The position numbers and the translations under genes were made by a program. The notes beneath the pieces are model-generated. The model searched no databases. It worked only from the letters and a program-made list of their open reading frames with translations, and had not been told where the DNA came from. This document shows positions 1-15,390 of a stretch of DNA of 64,000 nucleotides, in pieces. How positions within the stretch are numbered: the first letter of the stretch is position 1; every line of letters begins with the position of its first letter. This stretch comes from Panonychus citri (Eukaryota > Arthropoda > Arachnida > Trombidiformes > Tetranychidae): contig NW_026515542.1 in the NCBI RefSeq assembly GCF_014898815.1, forward strand, positions 826,753 to 890,752. Direction: 5' to 3'.

Positions 1-90
1 TTCGAAAGTAATAATCGAGTAAGAGAAACTCAGAAACTTTCACCTGGATTAGAACTCTCGTCATATACAGAGTTGGAACTTTAGTTTCAC

Positions 91-106
91 TCTCTCTCTC
101 TCTCTC
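91..106. repeat. (TC)n microsatellite
   Basis: Eight uninterrupted TC dinucleotides in AT-rich DNA. Confidence 0.9.
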
Positions 107-2489
107 GTTTTCTCATTTATTACGTTTCTTGATTGAACTTGTGGTTATCATTTTCATCTCTTGATTCTGATAAATGAACAGAAAATCATGATCCTTATCA
201 TGATGACGATGAAAAATCAACATTCTGGTTCTGTTAGATTTTCATTATTTTTATATCACTTTCCATGAAATCGAGTCATTCATGGAGAAATCATGTTTTT
301 CCACAAGTTTGATTCCTCTATTGGAAAATTATGTATAGCAAATAGAAAAATATTCGCCATTGGAAAAAGTTTCACATCGATTTTTCTGAATTTTGGAAAA
401 ACAAAAAGTTCTAAATGTTGCCACAAGCTCCACTATTACTTCAATAAAAACTTATCGAGATATAATTTAACTTTTCTCACTTTCTTTCTATTAATCAAGA
501 TTAATCATTTTGATCTTGTGTTGCTTTTTTTGTCCTCAATTGCAATTAAACTTAATTATCAATCTCTTCCGGTGGTTTAATCCTCTGTGTGACCTTCACA
601 TTAGGGATCCATTATAAAAGTTGGATCATCAATCAATTACCAAAAATTGATCAAGATAATTGATTAACTTTTCTGTTAATTAATCTTGATGACAACAAAT
701 TAGCAAAAATAATTAATTAACCAAATAGATATCAACTGAAAAAAAGTTTAATCAATTTACTCAGAATTTTGTATCATCAGGATTGAATAATATTGAGATA
801 CAGAAAACATTATCATCATTGTTTAATAACAATTAACATCGTATTAAATTATAGCAACAATTTAATCAACTGACCTCACCCATAGGTCAATTAACAACCA
901 AATAGCAAATCAAAGCCTCGCCCTTTGCATTGTAACAATTAAACTTGATTGTAACATTATTATTTAAAACGATCAAGGCGTTTACCATGAAAATTCAGAT
1001 TCCAAGTGATATTTTCCCATGGAGATGAAACTTTTATCATGCTTCATGATAATCATCTAAAATTCTGAATAATTTATCAATAGATTTGACTTTCTAAATT
1101 AACTTATTAAATACTATAAGATGATTAAATTACTCATTAGATTAATTATTCAATCAGTTGTCTTGAAAATTTAGTGATTAATTTTCGTAGCTTAATTAGG
1201 ATATGATTAAGTGATGATCAATTTAATTACACACTACCAGTGATTTTAATTTCAATTGAATTGAAATTTTATCCTTGTAATAATCATTTTCAACATTCTG
1301 TATCTTATATCATTTAATTATCCTTTCTACAATTAAAGCTAATTAGTTATTAATTGACATTGCATTAAATCACTAACTAAACTTTTACAGGCAAAGTCAA
1401 TTAGACAGATTAACTTGGAGCAAAGTTAGTTGATTATTTGTCTATCTTGTTTGATACAACAAGGATAATCAAATTAACTTCACTGTCACCTTACAATTAG
1501 ATTAGCTGATTGCTCACAAATCATTGGAAATAAAATCAAAATGAACCAATGGAAATCTAATGATGATAATTACTAAAAATTGATCAAAATTAAAGGTTAA
1601 TTACTGAGAATGATATTCAATTCCAACTTTAACAACCAATATAATAAATAATCAGCATATTAACTGATAACATTTAACATTGAAAAAGTTTCCAAAACTT
1701 TTCTCAACCTTTGATTACCTATTTATCATTGAATTTAGTAACTAATTAACTAATTCAATTCTCGTTGTCTAATTATCTGATTAACTGAAGGAAATATTAT
1801 CGACACTGAATAAACTTACCGTCGATATTTTCTTGAATTCGAGCTCAATGTTACACGTTATTACAGAAAACTCGATAATAATTTCGAAGAGAGAGAAATT
1901 TACAAACTAACAAATTCGAAATGTTCAAATTTCTTTCCTTGTATATCTTAACTCTCCCTCGAAACATATCCTTAGTTTTTGAATTCGTACATAGATTGAG
2001 TTCTAAATGCGATGTACAAATAACTGTAAATGATGTTTTTTCCAGCACAAAAAAGTATCTAGCATGGTAACAGCATAATCTTAATGACTAACATGCAATG
2101 TTAATGATACTTGAGATGATAAAGATGATGATGATTACAATAAGATGATAATGATTATGAGCATCTCTATGTGATTTATGCAAAAGGAAGCTGCTTTTTT
2201 GCCACTGAAATAACAACAGTTGGGTTAATTAGTGATGAGAGCTGTGCTACTTGATCATCAGCAAAGAAATGAGAGAAAAAGTTAAAGAGAAGAAAAAAAT
2301 GTTAACAATTGATGATAACAGAAAAAGGATACGGATGCTAAATGATGATAATGATGAGTCCACAAGATGAGATTGTAAATGTAGACAATCAGCTGGAATC
2401 AACATTACATTTGATGGGTTAATGGTCAAGTTTACATTAAGTTTTTATTGTGCAAGATAAAAATTCATCATTAGCTTGTGGTGATAAAA

Positions 2490-2511
2490 TGATGATGATG
2501 ATGATGATGAT
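2490..2511. repeat. (TGA)n microsatellite
   Basis: About seven TGA trinucleotides in tandem, the longest of many short GAT/ATC runs in the left part of the window. Confidence 0.85.
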
Positions 2512-5500
2512 ACCATCAATTCAACATGGATTGAAACATGTACCCTGTGAACATGAAATTCAATAACATTTCAATATAATTTCATGTTACATATACGAGG
2601 AAAGTTGTAGATATTACAATTCTGATGGTTGATCAATTTTCATGAAAATCATATGACAAGAAAACTTATTTTCCCTGTAAATTGGTTTATCTGATTTTGA
2701 ATTTTTCCCTTTTCATTTCATCAATTCTTATATCATAACTTATAACATCAGTTACCATGATGATGTTGGTTATATTTCAAGATATTCAATCATTCAGTAA
2801 TACAAAACTCTGGTGTATTATTTTCAGGAATAACTGGTTTTGTTGAGTAATATTTTCATTGTAAAAATTTTAATCATCAACCGATTAATAGATAGTTTGA
2901 AATTTAATCAATTCTTATGTGTATGATTGTAATCACAATTGCATCTTAGTGATCATTGATCACTTTCTGAAACTTATCCTCTTTTGTTATGTGATGATTA
3001 GATTTGAAATAATTTAATCATTTTTTATAGCAGCTGAATCCAAGTTTAATGTCGCTGATGAATATCAATTGATTATAATTGCAAATTGCTGTGAGGAGAT
3101 TAAAGGAGATTAGTTAACAAGGAAAAAGGATTAAGTGTTGAGGATGAAAAGGAAATGGTGAAAAATTCGAGATATATACGAGATAAGGAGCAACTTATTG
3201 GGTGTAGAGTTTTTCCCATGATAATATTAAATTGTTTCACTCTTTTAATCCGAATTAAAATTAATCATCATCATGAACAGTTGACTGAACTTGTCATGGA
3301 ACTTTTTTTTCTAGTGTTTACCTTCTGTGCCCAATCATTAAATGTCAACATTTCAATTTCATCTCCCAAAGGGATTACCTTTGATTTCCTGTTATTTCAT
3401 CATGAAAATCAACACACAATTTGATAAGATTGAGACACAAGCTTGATTAACATTCAAATGTCCACAATTTTCCAGTGTCGTTTTTCATTTGATGACAACT
3501 GGACATGTTGATGGACAATAGATGAACCATCAAAGTAAAACATTGATCATCACAATCAAACTGTAAATTATTCATTTAGATTGAAAGTTGATATATGTAC
3601 TTAATTAAATGAATTGATTGGAGATGGAAAATTTTGCTTTTTTCCCAATGAAAGTTCATTTGATTGGAAGGTGAAATCGTTTTCATAAAAGAATCTCTGA
3701 ATGATTACATGATAGAAATTGAACTTTTCATTTTCTCAATTCAATATAATATCTCATGGTAATTACATGTATCATCATTATAATTTCATCATCATTTCTA
3801 TGGGCTCACATTGAAACTATTGTTTCCATGTTAATACATGATGAGAAGGATATTATTATTATGATGAAATAAAATCAACTACAAATATTAATAATAAACA
3901 GTAATCAGTGAACCAATTTCATCATGATGATGGAAAAAAAGTTCATCTTTTGATTTTCCATTATAAGTATTAACTTAACCATATTAAACTACAATATTAT
4001 CATGATTACTCAGAGCATTCTCATAATCACTCATGAATTTCATCTCAGTTTTAAAACATTTCATTTTCCAAAACAATGTTACCATGAAATTAAATGGTAC
4101 CAAAGAAAGTGTTGAAATCAAGCAAAGATTATGATTAAAAGTTTGATAATTGTAATCAATGTTTAACAATCTAAATTGTTGTTAAGAAAATTAAAGTTAT
4201 ATTAAAAAGTTCAATGATCTTTTCTCAGTCATGATCATCATGTGAATACATATTGTTGTAATTGTTTAATATTTAACGATCATTTTAATGATTCATAATC
4301 AATGAACATTTTAAGTTGGCAAATTTTTACTTGTAATTCAATCAATTGATTGGAAAGTGATTACAATTTGGTTGTAAATGTTTCATGAAAAATTAGAATC
4401 TAATCAATTGGGGATTTCAAACAATTTTGTTTCATTATTTTTGTTCCGATTTATTCAGTATCTTCATGAATTTGCATTTAATTGGAGAAACCATCATGTA
4501 TATCATATTGATTGTGATTTCATGTCATGAGTTTCTGTGATTTCACCCTGTTATTATTCATATTTCACTTCACAGTTTTAATTTCATCACTTTGATCATA
4601 TCTCTTTCTCTGCACCTGATAACTTGAACAATTCTGATTCTAAGTTTGATAACCATGAATTTCCAGAGCTTCATGAATGAAGAGACATTGATAATCATTG
4701 AAATCAGAATTGTGAAAAAAATACTTGAGAGAATATCGTATTCGAAGATATAAAGAGAGAGAACCATACTCAGAATTCATCATATTATTATCAATAAGAG
4801 CCATGATAATTGAGTGAGAATAAATTCTGGTGAAAATTTTTTCATGGATGAAAGAAGAAAAAATAACAATTTATTTTTTCCTCTATTTCTCCTTCAGGTA
4901 CCGAATTCATTTAAATTCATTGATTGAAATTGAGAAAATCATTCAAAGTGATAATATCTGTAAATCTAAATTGATAATATTAATAATAAGGTAATACTCA
5001 ATTCTAATAGCAAACTAATTGATATCAGTGTTTATACAAATTTCAATTCTGAATGAATGACGATGATGATTAATATTAAACCTGGTGTGTGTTTGTGTTC
5101 ATTCAGCTCTAACCTATTTTATTACTCATATGGGAGACGAAAGGGAGAGAGAGACTACTTTTCCGATCGAATTACAATAAGAAGGTAGGAAGATGAGTGA
5201 ATGACAGAGAGAAGAGAGAGAGAGAGAGTAGAAAACGGGGAGTAATTGATTTCTATTGATGGGTGAGGTGGGAGGAGATCTCACCGCATTTTCATTGTTC
5301 TCACCAAATCTAGAGCGTCCAATTGATTGTTACAGTTGATAACGATAATATGATGAGTGTCTCTGGGAGTTTAAACATAAGGTAACTTACAATCGGCGTG
5401 TGTATCCCATGAGTATTTCTTGTATTCTATTGATGAAGATAATCAATTATAAAGTAAATGATGCAAGTTCAGATATTTTAAGCCTTTCAAACTAGAGAGT

Positions 5501-5568
5501 GAAAGAGAGATATCATCTTATCACTTGCAAAATCTCATTGATAATACGTGTTAGATATTTAAGAGTAA

Positions 5569-5589
5569 CTCTCTCTCTCTCTCTCTCTC
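5569..5589. repeat. (CT)n microsatellite
   Basis: About ten CT dinucleotides in tandem. A shorter GA tract lies at about 5,214-5,228. Confidence 0.9.
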
Positions 5590-6175
5590 GCAATCATCCG
5601 ATGAAAGGATGTTAATTTACACGATTAATCTTAATAACTAAGTCAAGTATTCATCCACTTGCTCCTCATCCTTTTATATGACTCACTATTCTCGTGTCAT
5701 CATCTCACTTTAAACTTTTTAAATTTTAAACTTGCAAATCATTTTACATGTAAATGATTTTACATGCAAATGATTTAATGTCTAATCTAAACTTTGATTA
5801 AGTGATAATTGAAAGGAAATTTTAACTTTCACTTATTGTGATTACAACCATTTCCATTTCAATTGTTGATTATTTAAGAGAGTGAAGAGGGGAAAAAAGT
5901 TTCACAAAACAATTAAGACAATCAAATGGTATTAGATTGAATTTACATCAAGTCTTGTATAATAATTGTCACATTTAATAGCTGTTAGGTGCAATTTTGG
6001 ATCTCTCATGATTTGTGAACAATTAATTTTAAATTATTTGACAAATTTTGCATACAAAAAAGAAGTTGCAACAGTTATAAGTTAATCTTCAATCAACTAT
6101 TAACTTTACTCGAGTGATGGTTGATGCGATATTTACAAAAATCATGAGCGACATTGATGATAATGATGTTTGCAA

Positions 6176-6213
6176 TATCATCATAATCATAATCATAATC
6201 ATAATCATCATCA
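6176..6213. repeat. (ATAATC)n / (ATC)n microsatellite
   Basis: A short run of ATAATC hexamers ending in ATC trinucleotides. It creates a poly-isoleucine open frame that I do not regard as a gene. Confidence 0.8.
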
Positions 6214-7000
6214 TTTGTTTACAAAGGAAGCCAATAATATGTAATATCATAATATTGCCATTGATAAAGTTGCTCCTCTCAAATAACTGTTACTGTTGAT
6301 GAGGCGTAACAACAACCCACTGATACTTTAAAAAGTGCATGAAAAAAACACTACACATTTCAATGGGAACAATATAGAAATTGCAGCAAAAAATAGTCAT
6401 CATCATCATCTCTCTCCGTCATCTTTGAACCCACACGAAAACTAGGCCCACTCCTCCTCTTCCTCCTCCTCCTCCTCTCTGTAGCACTTGACCATATGTC
6501 AATAGTATCACAATAAGCAAGAAGGACATTCGAGAGTTTCATTGAGAAAAAAACTCTTAAACTCTTGAAAAATGTTTTTCATTCACTTTTACTAATGATA
6601 ACATTTTGTTTTCTCAAATCTTAATAATGAAACAATTTTTTTTCTATTTCTATTCCATAATCATTGTAACCTTGTTACTTTTATCTGACATGATCATCAT
6701 TATCATCATCTTATCTTACTTTGTTTTTGGCAAGATACTTTTTTGATATCAGAGATGGTGAAGGAAATGATAAGGGTAAAAAAACCGTTACAAAAGGCGT
6801 TCAAAGGGAAAAAAGTGATGAGGATGATAAGGATAAAGATGACAATATGCTTGAAGCAGTTTTTTGTCTCTTTCAACAGAAAATTACTATTGCAAAGAGC
6901 AAAGAGTAGAGATCATTTTGTAAAAAGTGTAGAAGGCAAAAAAACTAACAGGGAAAATTATCAGAATCATTATAATGAATTTCCATCTTAATCATCATTT

Positions 7001-7026
7001 TCTCTCTCTCTCTCTCTCTCTCTCTC
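7001..7026. repeat. (TC)n microsatellite
   Basis: Thirteen TC dinucleotides in tandem. Confidence 0.9.
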
Positions 7027-7966
7027 AGTCTTACTTGTCCTAATTAACATCATATTATATTTCTGATGAGTTATTTTGAGTTTTCATTAGGCAGCGATTC
7101 TGTTTACCTTGATCTAATGATAATATTCAGATTCCTCATGTTTTATATGAAAAACTCTGAAATTATGAGTTGGAATTTTTTTTGCAGTTTCTATTTGGTT
7201 CATGTAAATTTTGTACAACTAGAAATTCAAATGATTTGTTATACATTGTAATTAGCTTGATTTAATTTCTAATTCAGATTGATGTACTTAGTAGATTGAT
7301 TTTTAGTTGATCTCCAATATTATTATGAATAAAATGATACAAAAATGTAAAATCAATTGTAAAGGTTGATCAGTTTAAATTGTTAGCAAATTCAATTGCT
7401 CAGACTGTTCAACTATATTCTATGTTCATATCAATCATCATACCGATTGCTACCTGAAGATAATTCAAATATCGTGATTATCATGATTGTTTCATCAAGT
7501 TTACCATTTAGATAACTAGGTTATTTGATTGCTTCATTTGTCTATTGTTTCAGTTACAAAGGTAGAAATTGAATTTCTGATAATAAACTACAGCATATGC
7601 ACAGTGATGAGGATGAGTTGATGATGATTCAGGCGATTGCTACAGATGATAATGATGAAGATGATAATATTGCCTTGAGAAGTTGAATTGAATTACATTG
7701 CGAATGAAAGTAATAGTGTATCAAGCATTAAATAGGTATATTTGCCTCGAGGTGAATTTGTTGCAATTTAATGGGTAACAATTGGATGATCGTGTCGAAT
7801 TTTCATCGTCATTAACATTTCGAAAAATAGAAATAAAAATAAAAGTCAATTTATCGAAATTTATATGAAAAAAATGAATAGTTTAGAATAAAATTTAACC
7901 AAAGATCAAAATTTCATTGACAATTTGATATTTGCCTTTAAAATGTTTCAAAGTCAATCCGTTTAC

Positions 7967-7970
<4 letters not shown>

Positions 7971-8011
<41 letters not shown>
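7971..8011. repeat. (GA)n microsatellite
   Basis: About twenty GA dinucleotides followed directly by four GAT trinucleotides. It gives an Arg-Glu repeat frame that is an artefact of the repeat. Confidence 0.9.
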
Positions 8012-8016
<5 letters not shown>

Positions 8017-9942
8017 GATGATGGTTCTGATTCTGAGAGAACTGTCCTTTGGTAGATTATCAGAATTAGTGGCCAAAAACATTACGAATTTTTGTTTTCC
8101 CGGATAATCAGTTTGCTGAAAATATTCATACCCATGATTCAAGAATATGTGATATTCATATTGATGTCAAGAGACTTTGTTGACATTAAACATTGACCAG
8201 AAACTTTTTTCTCATCAGAGATTTTATCAAGATAAATATCAAAGAATTGAATTATCTCATGTATGAAACGTAATTTTGGAAGAAAATTTTCCATTCACTG
8301 TAATTAAACTCTGTCAAGTGTCATGAAAATTTAACTTTTTTTTTTTTGATTGCAAAAGTGTCAAATGCCTGAACATTGATACCATTAATCTACCATTGTT
8401 ACTATTAGTTGATCAATATAATTACCATAGTCTAAGAGTAAAAATTGTGATGAGCATATTTTATCAATTGGAATAGTTTCTGACTGAATATTTTTTTGTG
8501 ATTTCTCAAGTTTTGAGATGAACCAAAAGAAATCAGAATGAAAAGTTGACAGAAAACTCAAATTCAATCCTGATGATTCCCATGAATTCATTGAAATATA
8601 TTAAATTCATGGTAATATCCGAATGGTGTCTCTCATCATCCTTTCTGAAAATGTCTTCATTTCTTTCATAATCAAATGAATAATTATGATAACAGTTGAA
8701 ATCAAATCATCATGAGACTAATGTTGTTATTGTGATCTTTGATGAAGATGAAAAAAGCAAATGGATGAGAAATTAGATTTTAAATAATGTAAATTCATCC
8801 TTTTTTCATCACCATGAATTCAGTCTGAATATCAATGGTGTAGAAACAGGAAGAGACAATTTCAAGATGAAGATGAAAACTAACAGAATTAAATTCGTAC
8901 AAAAAATGAGTAGACAAAAAAAACTCTAAGTGAAACTAATGGTTTGTATTATCACTGAAAGTGTATCATCATAATCATCATCATCTCCATCATCATCTTC
9001 ATCAACTTGATGTATTTTCACTTGAATCCTGAAAAGTGAAAGATTAAATTTGATGATAAACATGATGAGAATCAGACTGGACGAGGATGCTGATAATTTG
9101 TAAATACTATGAGAGGGATTAAGATAAAAGTAATTGATGGCCATTAATTGTTGTCAAATGATGACAATTGATTGACAAGATAATATTTTGATTATTCAAT
9201 TGTTAATCGTATCCTTGATTTGAAATGTTTAGTTAAAATCATTACCAATGATTATGTACAATCAGTTAATGATAATGTGAACATGGTTTAAAAAAGCAAT
9301 TTAACTGTTAAACATTTAGAAAATTATTGATTATTTATTGGAGATTATTTAACTTCTTGTCAATTTAAATTATTGATTTGATTATTAAACTAAAATCAAT
9401 GAGATGTTTTCATCATCAAAGTAATTTATTGTTGACAAAACTTTTCCAATATAATCAAAAATAATCTAAAATTAACCTTAACTGTAAATGTTTACCTTAA
9501 TTGTTGATCAACAATTTACGAGGATCAAACACTCGACTAATCCAGTAGGCGAGGATAAAGTTTTAAAATAAAGTTTGTTGTTAAAGTCACCAGATGATGA
9601 TGATGACAAAATTTTTAGTACTTTGAGTTAGATTAACATGGGAAAGTGATGGTGTTAATATTTGGTGTCTTGTTTTTTTTTGTCTCTCTGGCTCTCTCAG
9701 TTTCAAGGAAAAGGAAATGATAAAAAAGCCAAGAAAAAGACATGGCGAAGATTTTGATGATAAAAGTGATGTTCATGGAGTAAAAAAAGAAAGAGAAAAA
9801 AAACTTTCACTAGCTTGATGGTAACTCGACTATTCTGGGAACAAGGTTCATTGGCTATTGACAGGTTAACATAGACATGAATGTATTGAGGAAGCAAAAA
9901 CTATTCTTGAATTAGATAACCACTTGAGAGGAAGATTCAGAG

Positions 9943-9954
<12 letters not shown>

Positions 9955-9987
<33 letters not shown>
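9955..9987. repeat. (GA)n microsatellite
   Basis: About sixteen GA dinucleotides, preceded by imperfect GAAA units. Confidence 0.9.
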
Positions 9988-9991
<4 letters not shown>

Positions 9992-12900
9992 ACCTTCTTT
10001 CATCATCTGTGCCTTTTTTATCGAGCATTTTTTTCAGATAACCCAAAATCTATTGGGAGTTGATTGTATTTACGATAACAAAATTTTATTAATAAGCTTC
10101 ATCCATTTTAATATTACCTCATCCCAAGAGAGTCACCAAACACTGGGAGTTAATTTAAGTCTGGGAGAGATGGTGGGAAAGACTATTGGTCCATGATCAG
10201 CTGAGAGTAAAAATTTATAGAGGATAAAGAGAGTGAGAGAGATAATCAAATTATCATTCAATAGAATAGAAAATGAATGAAAAGTTTTTTTCTTCCCATT
10301 CAAATCAACTAATACTTTCTATTGGTTTGCCTTTACTAATCTTCATTCGTATTGGAAATAATATACACAGAACACAGTTTAATAGCTTATTGAAGGACAA
10401 CAATTTAAATCATTACGAAATTGAGATCTTAATCCAATAAAAAATCTACTGTTAGCATAACATTGACTTTGGGATTATAATCCGATTGAATTGAATGAAC
10501 ATTAGGATAAAAGAGTAAAGATTAACAAAAATGTTTGGTTTTCTTTTTGTGCTTTGGAGATGAGGATTAAAGAACTATCAACCTAAAGATGACCAATGGT
10601 CAATATTTCGTTCAAATATTTCTTCTTACCTTCCATGACACTCACCACCCCTTTATTACGATTATTATTACTCCATAGACTTAAATTTGTTGCAGAATAA
10701 CAAGAAACATTATGATAATTGTGGTAAACCAACAATGACCAATAATACTGACCAAAGAAGTCAAAGTTTCCTATTTCCATGATAATCAGATTGGAATTTA
10801 TATTAATCTTTATTTCATCAAGTAAATCCTATTATTGGAATAATAATAATAGGATATCATCATTATCTTGACCATGATATCCACTGGTTTTCATTGATAA
10901 TCCATTTCATGTTCACTGATTTATTGAAAATAAGATAATAAATTTCAAAACCATTCAGCTTTTTCTCATGATCCTCTTATCATCATGATCATCAGACTGT
11001 ATTACTATTTCTTATATATGATATTACTAATGAATGGAAATTATTGATTATCTGGTTCTCATTTCAATCTGTGAGCTTTTTATTGATAAAAAAATCAGGT
11101 AAACAACATTTTCTTTGGAAGAATAAAAAATTTTCCACCATGAAAAGAGAAAAAAAGTAAAATATTCAATCATCGATTGAGAGAAGGAATTTTTTCTTGT
11201 GAAGAAAAAAAAATGTTCTATTCTCGAACTCAGAAATATATGTATACAATATATTCTAGTATAATCTTTACATTATAAAGATTACATTGGTCTTGGAATA
11301 TTCTCCCTGTTATCATGCTGACACTGAACTGATGAACTTATTGAATTCTGAGCCTTATCGTTATCATGAATCTCTCCCCTTTCGTCTACTATTATATTGT
11401 GATATTTACTCAGGGAATTTGTTTTTTTTCTGCTGTTCTTTGCTCAAATATTTCAGGTGATGTTATTATCGATATGAATCCATGGTAACAATCAGAATTT
11501 TTCATTTTTCTTTCCCTTCTAAACAAGAGAAAATGACGAAAAAAGAAAATCAAAAAGTTCAGCAGAAAATAACAATGATAGGTATTACTCTGAATCTATT
11601 TACTAAGATTTTCATGATGATAAACAAAAGACTGAATTGAAATATCATTCAATTGAGATTTATTATCGTTTGTTATTATGATTCTCAATTTAATTCGGAT
11701 GGAAAACAATAATATTATTGTTTACTTGTATTTAGAACTCTGAATTCCAGGGAATAATAATAATACCTAATAATCAGAATTCTTAGCATTTTAGAAAATT
11801 CATTCTTCCATTAATACTTTTTTTTCCTTATTCTCTCTCGATCTCTCTGCCACACACAATATTATCAAATGAGAACAGACTGTTGACATTTCGTTTAATT
11901 ATCTTCTTCTAATACGATTATCCTTTTTATTCATGGGACAGAATTTATCGAAATTGAAATTTCTGTCACATAGAATGAAGAGAAAAAAGAGAAATTATTT
12001 TCTTCAGTTCCTCTTTCTTGACAATGATATTCCATAGATATAAAAATGAAGATAAATCAAGAATCATGAAGAAACTGGTGATATTGTCATTGACATTTAT
12101 CATGAAATAGAATATAATTGAAGTTAAGATTGTTAAGAAAATTCTGACAAACAGAATACTAGAGAAACTGTGTCACTTTCTTTCTGCTCATCATTTGTTT
12201 CAATGGTTCAGACTCATTGGTGATAATTCTGATAGTTACGATGATGATAAAGATTAATATGAAATCGATATTGAGCCAACTATGTTTCAAATATTTTCTC
12301 CACCTTCATACCCTCTTCCACCTCTTCATGTTTTCTCCTTTTACTATCAACTTATCAGCCAAAGAAAATACTAACTGCAAGTAGATAAGAGTGTCAAGTG
12401 GTAATCATATTAAACATCCTTCTTATCCATTTTATCACCACTGATGATGAACATGAGAAGATAATCAGTGTATCATCCAAGGAAAATGCTCAGACGAAAA
12501 AAGATAATACATTGGACGAGAAAGTTTTTTTTCTAAGTCTGGAATAATATCGTGAACTCAGCAAAAAGTTTCACTGTTATCTTAAAGGTTAGATAATAGT
12601 CACTTCGTGATTCTCATTCTCATGAATTGATCAAAAATCTGATCGAATTCAATGTAAATTCCTTACCATGCTTATGAATAGTTTCTAAGGTTGATACATG
12701 GAAACCATGAGAATTCGATAAAGTCAACACCTATTATTCAGCTACTATTGTTATCCATTTTGAAATCGTCGTTAATTCATCATGATTCAAACTTTTCTTT
12801 TATCAAATCTCAGTCGTTCTCATCTTCGATAATCATGAGGATTCCAATATTTTGTATACAATTCATCTTATCTTTTGGTCAGTATCTAAATAATAATGGC

Positions 12901-13126
12901 CGTTAGTTTTCACGACTAGAGACTTAATCTTGACGATAAAACTCCCACAGGAATCATTCCTTCATCATTTCCATCATTCCTATTCTCATCTTCTTACCAA
13001 CATGATAATGTTTCCATTCCAAAAGTATCTTTCTTTCTCACCAGTGTAATAAGAGCTTTCAATTCCCTTTTACCACCACAAGAAACTTTCTCTCACCTTC
13101 TAGATACTTTGTCCATAGTAAATAAT

Positions 13127-13130
<4 letters not shown>

Positions 13131-13157
<27 letters not shown>
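13131..13157. repeat. (GA)n microsatellite
   Basis: Thirteen GA dinucleotides in tandem. Confidence 0.9.
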
Positions 13158-13163
<6 letters not shown>

Positions 13164-15390
13164 CACTTCGATCAGCATGGTTTCTCCACCATTCCTTGCA
13201 TATACATTATCATTATTACCATTCCCAGGGATCAATTCGCAACCAAATCACCTCCTAATCTCATACCCTTTTCCTTTGCATTAATCAATAAACACAAAAG
13301 CAACTCAAGCATCAACTTGGAATCCAAAATGGCTTCCGAAAAATATTCAATCCATTTGATATTTTATATCGTAAACAGCATTAAGTCATCAAAGTCTCGG
13401 AATCTGTTTATTAGTAATAACAACATTTCTGGTTCATTAAAGTTCACTGGAAATAACTTACAGTCAACAATCTGTACACTGATTGTTTCAATTTAGCTTA
13501 TCCTTCAATCATTCTTACAACAAACCATCAATGATAATGATTATATTAAGAATACACTTTTGATTCTCAGTCTAAAGTATTCAAGCTCAATAAAACTTTT
13601 TACAGAATTTCAACTCAAACACCATGTGAATGGTTCGTTTGATTCAATTCAGATGATAAAACAATGATTAGGCTTACAAACATCATCAATCAGATCACAT
13701 TTTGTTTATTACATTTCCAATATTGGTATTAAATGTAATATGTTAACTACTAGATGATTGATTTAGTATGAATAATATTTGTCTCTGATTCCTATCAACT
13801 CAAACTCTTACAATCTGATAACCTCTCATCACTTTGAATTAGATTTAATCTGTAAGATTATCTTTAACTTTTATCAATAGTATCTGAATGAATGGAGAAA
13901 TCAAATTATTATCACATGATTAAAAGTTTTGATAGAAAAACTCAGAGTTGTAAAAGTTTTTCATTGTCTCTTTTCATTGATTAATCCATTCTCGTGAAGT
14001 TTGATTAAAAGTTGAAAAGTTCTTGTCATTGTTGATGAAAATTGTCACCTGAATGGATAAATATCATGACATTTATATTAAGTTTACCATCAAGACTTTT
14101 CTCCCTTGAACTAAAACAATACGTTTAAATGATATTCTAATGCTACGATTGAAACTGAATCTTTTCTCTTCTCATCAAATTGATTCAACTGATGAAATTA
14201 TTTTTTTTTCTAGATTTTTATCATTCAAACAGTTACTCTCATTATCTAAGAGCATTTGAATTGTTTCATTGCGTCACTGAAATCAGATTAACTAGATTGC
14301 TCATCGAAAGATTATCTTAAATTCAATAACAATAATAACAACCTTATATTCACATTATCTCATCTTCATCATTAGAGTCTTATTTTCATTCTCAACTCTC
14401 TTTTATCTTTAGCATCCTCATCTTTAGCCTTTCGAACGTTAATTTGAAGGGTAAACCCTGGAAATCCATTTACTGGAAGTGTAATTTTTTTTCTTTGTTC
14501 TAATCTTTTCCTTTTTCTTTTTGTTCATTTCAAATGGAATACACCTTGAGCATAGCAAACCTATTACCTGGAAGTTTAAGAAAGTTCAGCGGATGAGTAA
14601 AGTATTCAGGGAATGAGTGGTGATGATGATAATCAGCGCTCAATAGTAAGCCTATGTGAAGAAAATAATTGTCTGTTTTCAAGCGAAAGTAAAAGAGATA
14701 AACAAAGGATAAGAATGAGGGAATTCCCTGTAGGGCCAATATGGGAAAGAGAGAACGAGAGAATTTTCTCCCTTCTCATCATCATCATGATCTCATCTAT
14801 GGGTTAACTCAATTGCATTTATCGTAAAGAGGAAATGATGTGGTTTATCCTCTCCCATCTTCATCTCTTACAATTTCCATCACCTTTTTTACCTAATAAA
14901 TTGAAAGTTCATCAGCTTAAAGTTCAAGTAGATTGTTCAACTTACCATTAACCTCTTAATCTTATTCTTTCACAATTCAGTTTAATCTACATAATCAAAG
15001 TTATCTCCTCATAATCATCATAATTTTTTATTTCAAATTGGCTCTTTAGCTTCTCTTGAATTACCATTGATAAAATATTATCAACAGTTAATCTAATCCA
15101 CTCACTGAGTTAATCTTTAATCATCAAAGTCTCAACTGATTCAAAAAAAGATTCATGACTCAGATTAACATTGATCACTCAACCTTATTACATGGATAAA
15201 TCAGCAATTTAACATTTATTGAAATTGATGATATTATCTAGAGTTTAACCTTGATAGATAAGATTAGATGAAGATTTCATCGGGAAAATTATCAATTTTA
15301 ATCCATTAATCACATCATATAATCAATAATTTATGTGTGTGTGTAAAATGATTGAGGCAAAAAAGTTCATTCAACAAATTCAGCACATTT

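Larger units (their letters stand above)
1..15386. other. AT-rich non-coding DNA, no supported gene
   Basis: This stretch is AT-rich with many TGATTA, ATCATG and GATGAT words. Open frames are short (under about 100 codons), lack recognisable domains, and several are made by microsatellites. I searched by eye for the missing upstream exons of the aquaporin gene further right (the first NPA motif and its flanking membrane segments) and did not find them. It may be intergenic DNA or part of a very long bib intron. Small exons on either strand cannot be excluded. Confidence 0.6.

Noticed and set aside
1241..1275. Palindromic AT-rich stretch
   Set aside because: A short palindrome of common AT words; many such arise by chance in this composition.
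6114..6299. Small frame with a poly-isoleucine run
   Set aside because: Produced by an ATAATC microsatellite.
6360..6542. Minus-strand frame with Arg and Asp runs
   Set aside because: The runs come from CCT and ATC repeats; no domain and no splice context that I trust.
7925..8107. Small frame with an Arg-Glu repeat
   Set aside because: Produced by the GA microsatellite at 7,971-8,011.
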